Source: Clostridia bacterium (lineage in GTDB: Bacteria; Bacillota; Clostridia; Oscillospirales; Acutalibacteraceae). From it: a DNA stretch of 44,275 nucleotides. Position 1 is the stretch's first letter, and the number at the start of each line of letters is the position of its first letter. Positions 40,470 through 44,275 of the stretch are shown here, piece by piece. The position numbers and the translations under genes are program-made. The notes under the pieces were generated by a model. It saw only the letters and a program-made list of their open reading frames with translations. It did not search any database and was not told the origin of the DNA. The stretch is taken from the NCBI GenBank assembly GCA_017396515.1, contig JAFQLV010000071.1, forward strand, positions 1-44,275, written 5' to 3'.

Positions 40470-41063
40470 ATGCGCGAGCCCCTTACCGAAAACCAGACTC
40501 TAATACTCAATTATCTTAAAGAGCGTTCAGGCGATGTGCCCCCCAGTGTCAGAGAAATCTGTCAGGCAGTGGGTCTTCGCTCAACCTCATCTGTGCAGGC
40601 AAACCTCATTGCCCTTGAAGAAAAGGGCTACATAGAGCGTGACCCTATGCACAAGCGCTCAATCAGAATTACAGGCAGGGCAGAAAACGTTATGCACGTG
40701 CCCTTGCTCGGTGTTGTCACAGCAGGTCTGCCCATTCTTGCCACAGAGCAGATCGAGTGCTATCTCCCCTTTAACGCACCTCATATTTCATCTGATAAAG
40801 AGATGTTCGCACTTCGTGTGCGCGGTGAAAGCATGATTAACGCAGGCATATATGACGGCGATATTCTCTATGTTGAGCGCACCCCCGTAGCCCGTAACGG
40901 TGACATAGTTGTTGCCCTTATTGAAGACGAAGCAACTGTCAAAACTTTCTATAAGGAGAACGGTCACTTCCGACTTCAGCCTGAAAATGACAGCTTTGAC
41001 CCCATTATTGTTGATGAGCTGATTATTCTCGGCAAGGTTGTGGCACTGACGAGATACTTCTGA
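40470..41063 (+). CDS. lexA: SOS repressor LexA
   Basis: 197 residues. The N-terminal winged HTH (VPPSVREICQAVGLRSTSSVQANLIALEEKGYI) is followed by an S24 self-cleaving domain. The cleavage site is Ala85-Gly86 in VVTAGLP; the catalytic dyad is Ser121 (RGESMINAGI) and Lys158 (EATVKTFY). RecA filaments trigger cleavage after DNA damage. GGAAAGAGG precedes the ATG. Single gene ending at a terminator. Confidence 0.96.
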   Translation: MREPLTENQTLILNYLKERSGDVPPSVREICQAVGLRSTSSVQANLIALEEKGYIERDPMHKRSIRITGRAENVMHVPLLGVVTAGLPILATEQIECYLPFNAPHISSDKEMFALRVRGESMINAGIYDGDILYVERTPVARNGDIVVALIEDEATVKTFYKENGHFRLQPENDSFDPIIVDELIILGKVVALTRYF

Positions 41064-41065
41064 GA

Positions 41066-41370
41066 AATTATGAATTAGGAATTATGAATTATGAATTCAT
41101 AGCCTCGGCTTCTGTCAAAAAAACAAAGATTTCTTCCGCCTGAACTGTTGTGGTTTCGGGCGGATTTTTTTATACGGAAAAATTTCACATCCCGGAGTCT
41201 TATTCAGTTAGGGTGAAGAGTATAATCCGAACCAAAAAGCTCTGCTTACGGTGTCCAAACGAGTTTCTCCACAAAGAAAGCTTACCTCTTGATTGATTTA
41301 GCGGGAAGGAGCTATCCTTTCAAAAAGTCCCCTTCGCAATTCATAATTCCTCATTCATAATTCATAATTT
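41066..41370. repeat. ATTATGA repeats in inverted pair enclosing GTTAGGGTGAAG element (copy 2)
   Basis: Left ATTATGA units at 41066-41099 (plus strand, right after the lexA stop), right units at 41338-41370 (minus strand). Between them are the lexA terminator, the exact second copy of the 27-base block (41207-41233) and AACGAGTTT. The whole 300-bp stretch has no ORF of note. Confidence 0.75.
41135..41171 (+). terminator. Intrinsic terminator after lexA
   Basis: Ten-base stem TCCGCCTGAA / TTCGGGCGGA (one G-U pair), loop of ten, then seven T. Confidence 0.88.
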
Positions 41371-41465
41371 GCTTTCTCGGCAGAGTACAAAAACACCAAC
41401 TAATCTCCACCCCTAACACCCTTTTTTGACCTTATGCACAAAAAGCAAATAAACCCCTTTTTTTG

Positions 41466-41495
41466 TTGACTTTTTCTGCGTTTTTATGATATAAT
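41466..41495 (+). promoter_or_regulatory. Promoter of the pur operon
   Basis: -35 TTGACT (41466-41471), 18-bp spacer, -10 TATAAT (41490-41495). The riboswitch starts about 30 bp downstream. Confidence 0.8.
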
Positions 41496-41532
41496 TTCAA
41501 TGTAATTTTACAGTATATTATATATATTATAT

Positions 41533-41647
41533 ATTCCCTTGAAACTGACGGTTTTTAGTGGAGCACCACATGAATTAAGGGAAGTTATATCTGTCGACCG
41601 TCTGGGCTGCTTGCAAGGGATTTTTTCTGTGTAGGTGCGCCCTTTTT
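41533..41647 (+). ncRNA. ZTP riboswitch (pfl motif) with terminator
   Basis: The outer stem TTCCCTT / AAGGGAA (41534-41540 / 41576-41582) encloses CTGACGG and the hairpin GTGG-AGCA-CCAC. Downstream CCGTCTGGGC (41598-41607) can form a pseudoknot of GACGG with CCGTC. The pfl consensus has GGCGG with CCGCC, so this is a compensating change. GGGC then pairs with GCCC (41639-41642) before TTTTT, giving the regulated terminator. ZTP/ZMP accumulates when folate limits purine synthesis, turning on purE-purF-purM. A further hairpin, CTCTGC/GCAGAG, lies at 41654-41668. Confidence 0.88.
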
Positions 41648-41710
41648 GTTTTTCTCTGCGCGGCAGAGAGTCACTTTGTTAAAATACTCTTTTATGAGGA
41701 GGTCATATTA

Positions 41711-42205
41711 ATGAAAAAAGTTGCAATTATTATGGGAAGCGACAGCGATTTGCCTGTTGTTTCAAAAGCTGCCGACACCTTAAAGCAGTTCGGTGTACCC
41801 TATGAGCTTCATATCTATTCAGCTCACCGCACACCCGCTGAAGCTAAGCAATTCAGTGAAACTGCAAGAGAAAACGGTTTCGGCTGTATTATTGCCGCCG
41901 CAGGCATGGCTGCACACCTTGCAGGTGCAATTGCCGCCAACACCACCCTGCCCGTTATCGGCATTCCCATGAAATCAAAATATCTCGACGGTATTGATGC
42001 CCTTCTTTCAACAGTTCAGATGCCCTCAGGCATACCTGTAGCAACTGTTGCTATTGACGGAGCTGTCAATGCCGCCTTGTTGTCTATTGAAATACTTGCC
42101 GTAAGCGACGAAGAGCTTGCAAAGAAGCTTCAGGATAAGAGAAATGCCGACACAAAGACAGTTCTCGAAAAGAATGCGGCAGCAGAAAAGCAGTATAATT
42201 TCTAA
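41711..42205 (+). CDS. purE: N5-carboxyaminoimidazole ribonucleotide mutase PurE
   Basis: 164 residues. Converts N5-CAIR to CAIR in de novo purine synthesis (class I PurE). MGSDSDLPV is the nucleotide phosphate site, SAHRTPAEA the catalytic His region, and AAAGMAAHLAGAIAANTTLPVIGIPM the conserved core. TGAGGAGG lies upstream of the ATG. First gene after the ZTP riboswitch. The C-terminal tail of ~20 residues is Lys/Ala-rich and probably flexible. Confidence 0.96.
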   Translation: MKKVAIIMGSDSDLPVVSKAADTLKQFGVPYELHIYSAHRTPAEAKQFSETARENGFGCIIAAAGMAAHLAGAIAANTTLPVIGIPMKSKYLDGIDALLSTVQMPSGIPVATVAIDGAVNAALLSIEILAVSDEELAKKLQDKRNADTKTVLEKNAAAEKQYNF

Positions 42206-42232
42206 TTTCACAGTCTATTCGGAGGTACCATT

Positions 42233-43657
42233 ATGGGAGGATTTTTCGGGGCGACATCAAAGCGTGATGTTATTCTTGATGTATTTTTCGGTGTTGACTA
42301 TCACTCACACCTTGGCACCCGCCGCGGCGGTATGGCTGCCGTAAACGAGACCAAAGGCTTTCAGCGTGATATTCACAACATTGAAAATTCACCCTTCAGA
42401 ACTAAATTTGCAGGCATAACAGACGAAATGCAGGGTAACGCCTCAATAGGCTGCATAAGCGACAGCGACCCTCAGCCTATTCTCATCAGGTCAAACTTAG
42501 GTGTTTATGCCATAACCACAATCGGAATTATCAATAATGCAGACGAGCTTATTGATAAATTTTTAAACCACAGCCACGGCCACTTCACTGCTATGACCGG
42601 TGGCAGAATCAACTCAACGGAGCTTGCCGCCGCGCTTATAAATCAGAAGGACACCTTTGAAGACGGCATACGCTTCTGTCAGGAAAATATCGACGGCTCG
42701 CTTTCACTGCTCATTCTCAAGGAAGACGGCACAATCATCGCCGCCAGAGACCGCCTTGGCAGAACCCCCGTAGTCTTGGGCAAGGATGCTGACGGTCACT
42801 GCGTTTCCTTCGAGTCCTTTGCCTTTGAAAAGCTTGACTATGAATTTCTCAAGGAGCTCGGCCCCGGTGAAATTGACCTGCTGACTCCCGACAAGGTTGA
42901 GGTGCTCAAGGAGCCCCTGCCCAAGATGAAAATATGCTCCTTCCTGTGGACATACTACGGCTATCCCAACTCAAAATATGAGGGTGTCAATGTTGAGGTT
43001 ATGCGTACGCGCAACGGTGAGATAATGGCAAGGGACGATAAAGCCGCCGGCAAATGCTCTGATATTGACTATGTCAGCGGTGTGCCCGACTCAGGCACAC
43101 CTCACGCAATAGGCTATGCCAACGAAAGTGACATTCCCTTTGCAAGACCCTTTATCAAATACACTCCCACATGGCCCAGAAGCTTTATGCCTGCCAATCA
43201 GAAGGAGCGTAACAGAGTTGCAAAAATGAAAATGATTCCCGTTCACGAGCTTATTCAGGGTAAAAAGCTTCTGTTTGTTGACGACAGCATTGTAAGAGGC
43301 ACTCAGCTTCGTGAAACGGTTGAATTCCTTTACAGCCACGGTGCTAAGGAGGTACATATGAGAAGTGCCTGCCCGCCCATTATGTATGGCTGTAAATATC
43401 TCAACTTCTCAAGAAGCAACTCAGACAGAGACCTTATTGCAAGACGCACTATCCTTGAGCTTGAGGGTGAAGAGGGTGAAAAGTATATCGACCAGTACAG
43501 CGATGCCAACACCGAAAGAGGCAAAGCAATGCTGGACTCAATATGCAAGAAGCTGGGCTTCCACTCCCTTGGCTATCAGAGCCTTTCAGGTCTGCTTGAA
43601 GCTATAGGCCTTCCCGAGGAAAGTGTGTGCACTTATTGCTGGAACGGAAAAGAATAA
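42233..43657 (+). CDS. purF: Amidophosphoribosyltransferase-type PurF lacking the glutaminase cysteine
   Basis: 474 residues. The C-terminal half is a sound PRPP transferase: PRPP loop LLFVDDSIVRGTQL, and four Cys that match the iron-sulfur ligands of Bacillus-type PurF (MKICSFLWTYY, YGCKYLN, and CTYC at the end). The N-terminal half has the Ntn fold of glutaminases but starts MGGFFGA, where PurF needs Cys (CGxFG). The HRGQ motif is TRRG and the oxyanion HNG is TIG. So it may use free ammonia, rely on another subunit, or be regulatory. The ribosome site GGAGGT is clear and no Cys-start upstream exists. Close spacing to purE (27 bp) and purM (24 bp). Confidence 0.85.
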   Translation: MGGFFGATSKRDVILDVFFGVDYHSHLGTRRGGMAAVNETKGFQRDIHNIENSPFRTKFAGITDEMQGNASIGCISDSDPQPILIRSNLGVYAITTIGIINNADELIDKFLNHSHGHFTAMTGGRINSTELAAALINQKDTFEDGIRFCQENIDGSLSLLILKEDGTIIAARDRLGRTPVVLGKDADGHCVSFESFAFEKLDYEFLKELGPGEIDLLTPDKVEVLKEPLPKMKICSFLWTYYGYPNSKYEGVNVEVMRTRNGEIMARDDKAAGKCSDIDYVSGVPDSGTPHAIGYANESDIPFARPFIKYTPTWPRSFMPANQKERNRVAKMKMIPVHELIQGKKLLFVDDSIVRGTQLRETVEFLYSHGAKEVHMRSACPPIMYGCKYLNFSRSNSDRDLIARRTILELEGEEGEKYIDQYSDANTERGKAMLDSICKKLGFHSLGYQSLSGLLEAIGLPEESVCTYCWNGKE

Positions 43658-43681
43658 AAATTTGAAAGGAATTAAACCGAT

Positions 43682-44275
43682 ATGAAAAATTCACAGTCAC
43701 AGTCTTACGCTGCTGCAGGCGTTGACATTACAGCAGGCTATAAATCAGTAGAGCTTATGAAAAAGCATGTTGCAAGAACACGCAACGAAAATTGTGTTGA
43801 CGATGTAGGAGGCTTCGGCGGCTGCTTTGACCTGAGTCAGATTGCAGGCATGGAGCACCCCATTACCGTTTCAGGCACAGACGGTTGCGGCACAAAGGTC
43901 AAGCTTGCCATTCTTATGGACAAGCACGACACCATCGGCATTGATGCTGTTGCAATGTGTGTTAACGATATTATCTGCGTAGGTGCAAAGCCCTTATTCT
44001 TCCTTGACTATATTGCCTGCGGCAAAAACTATCCCGAAAAGATTGCGGAAATCGTAGGCGGTGTTGCTGAGGGCTGTGTTCAGTCAGGTGCTGCACTTAT
44101 AGGCGGCGAAACAGCAGAGCATCCCGGTCTTATGCCTTTGGAGGACTATGACCTTGCAGGCTTTGCAGTAGGTGTTGTTGATAAGCCCAAAATGATTGAT
44201 AACAACACAATGGCTGCAGGTGATGTGGTTATCGCTCTGCCCTCAACAGGCATCCACTCCAACGGCTTCAGCTTA
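43682..44275 (+). CDS. purM: Phosphoribosylformylglycinamidine cyclo-ligase PurM, first 198 residues (cut by window edge)
   Basis: Makes aminoimidazole ribonucleotide from FGAM with ATP. Visible: [76 protein letters not shown] (split across the ATP site) and GGETAEHPG, all PurM signatures. The frame is open to the last base; about 150 residues should follow. GAAAGGAATT precedes the ATG. Confidence 0.96.
   Translation, partial: MKNSQSQSYAAAGVDITAGYKSVELMKKHVARTRNENCVDDVGGFGGCFDLSQIAGMEHPITVSGTDGCGTKVKLAILMDKHDTIGIDAVAMCVNDIICVGAKPLFFLDYIACGKNYPEKIAEIVGGVAEGCVQSGAALIGGETAEHPGLMPLEDYDLAGFAVGVVDKPKMIDNNTMAAGDVVIALPSTGIHSNGFSL

Noticed and set aside
1..44275. tRNA or rRNA genes and transposases
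   Set aside because: No cloverleaf with CCA-type end, rRNA-like block, or transposase motif was seen in the intergenic regions on either strand; short or degenerate ones could be missed by eye.

Overview
The window reads as the chromosome of a low-to-mid GC, endospore-forming Firmicute of the class Clostridia, probably a gut Oscillospirales/Ruminococcaceae-type bacterium. The reasons are the spoIIAA-spoIIAB-sigF operon, a T-box in front of thrS, a ZTP riboswitch in front of purE, an ISC-type Rrf2-NifS-NifU operon, paired heterodimeric ABC exporters, and frequent TTG starts with strong GGAGG-type ribosome binding sites. No rRNA, tRNA, CRISPR array, phage or transposase gene was seen. It is mostly core chromosome, punctuated by families of short intergenic repeats.

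Region by region. 1-2.1 kb: the 5' part of thrS (minus strand) behind a threonine T-box, with a pair of inverted repeats between the T-box terminator and the gene. 2.1-5.4 kb (minus): a small membrane protein, a GH18 glycosidase, rpiB, and tsaE-tsaB of the t6A tRNA modification pathway. 5.4-7.5 kb (plus): rodA and an AraC-type regulator. 7.7-11 kb: galE divergent from rsmA/ksgA, which overlaps a membrane protein resembling a sensor without an output domain. 11.2-17.8 kb (minus): a DUF5696-like exported protein, sigF, spoIIAB, spoIIAA, folC, an unknown protein, and a regulator that fuses an HTH to a complete superoxide reductase domain. 17.8-21 kb (minus): a cupin, nifU, nifS, iscR, and a small XRE regulator with palindromic operators.

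21-31.4 kb: two divergent MarR-controlled export operons. On the minus strand are MarR, an internally duplicated secreted and anchored protein, and a MacB/FtsX-type ABC exporter. On the plus strand are MarR and a heterodimeric ABC exporter. 31.6-34.7 kb (plus): an ECF sigma factor with a putative anti-sigma factor, then mgtE behind a ~280-nt leader. 34.8-39.2 kb: a four-helix-bundle (S23/IVP-type) gene framed by inverted repeats, and a second heterodimeric ABC pair. 39.5-41 kb: a SpoIIQ-like M23 peptidase divergent from lexA, which has two SOS boxes. 41.4-44.3 kb: a purE-purF-purM operon behind a ZTP riboswitch, running off the window end.

The most unusual item is the mgtE leader. It holds a row of small hairpins, each followed by the same five bases ATCAC, and then a 23-codon ORF with a good ribosome binding site whose first codons are rich in Asp, Ser, Thr and Pro. 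That resembles in logic, not in homology, the Mg2+-sensing leader peptide MgtL of enterobacterial mgtA. Other points of note are a PurF lacking its glutaminase cysteine, the HTH-superoxide reductase fusion, and the modular intergenic repeat families that sit at gene ends, often in inverted pairs.
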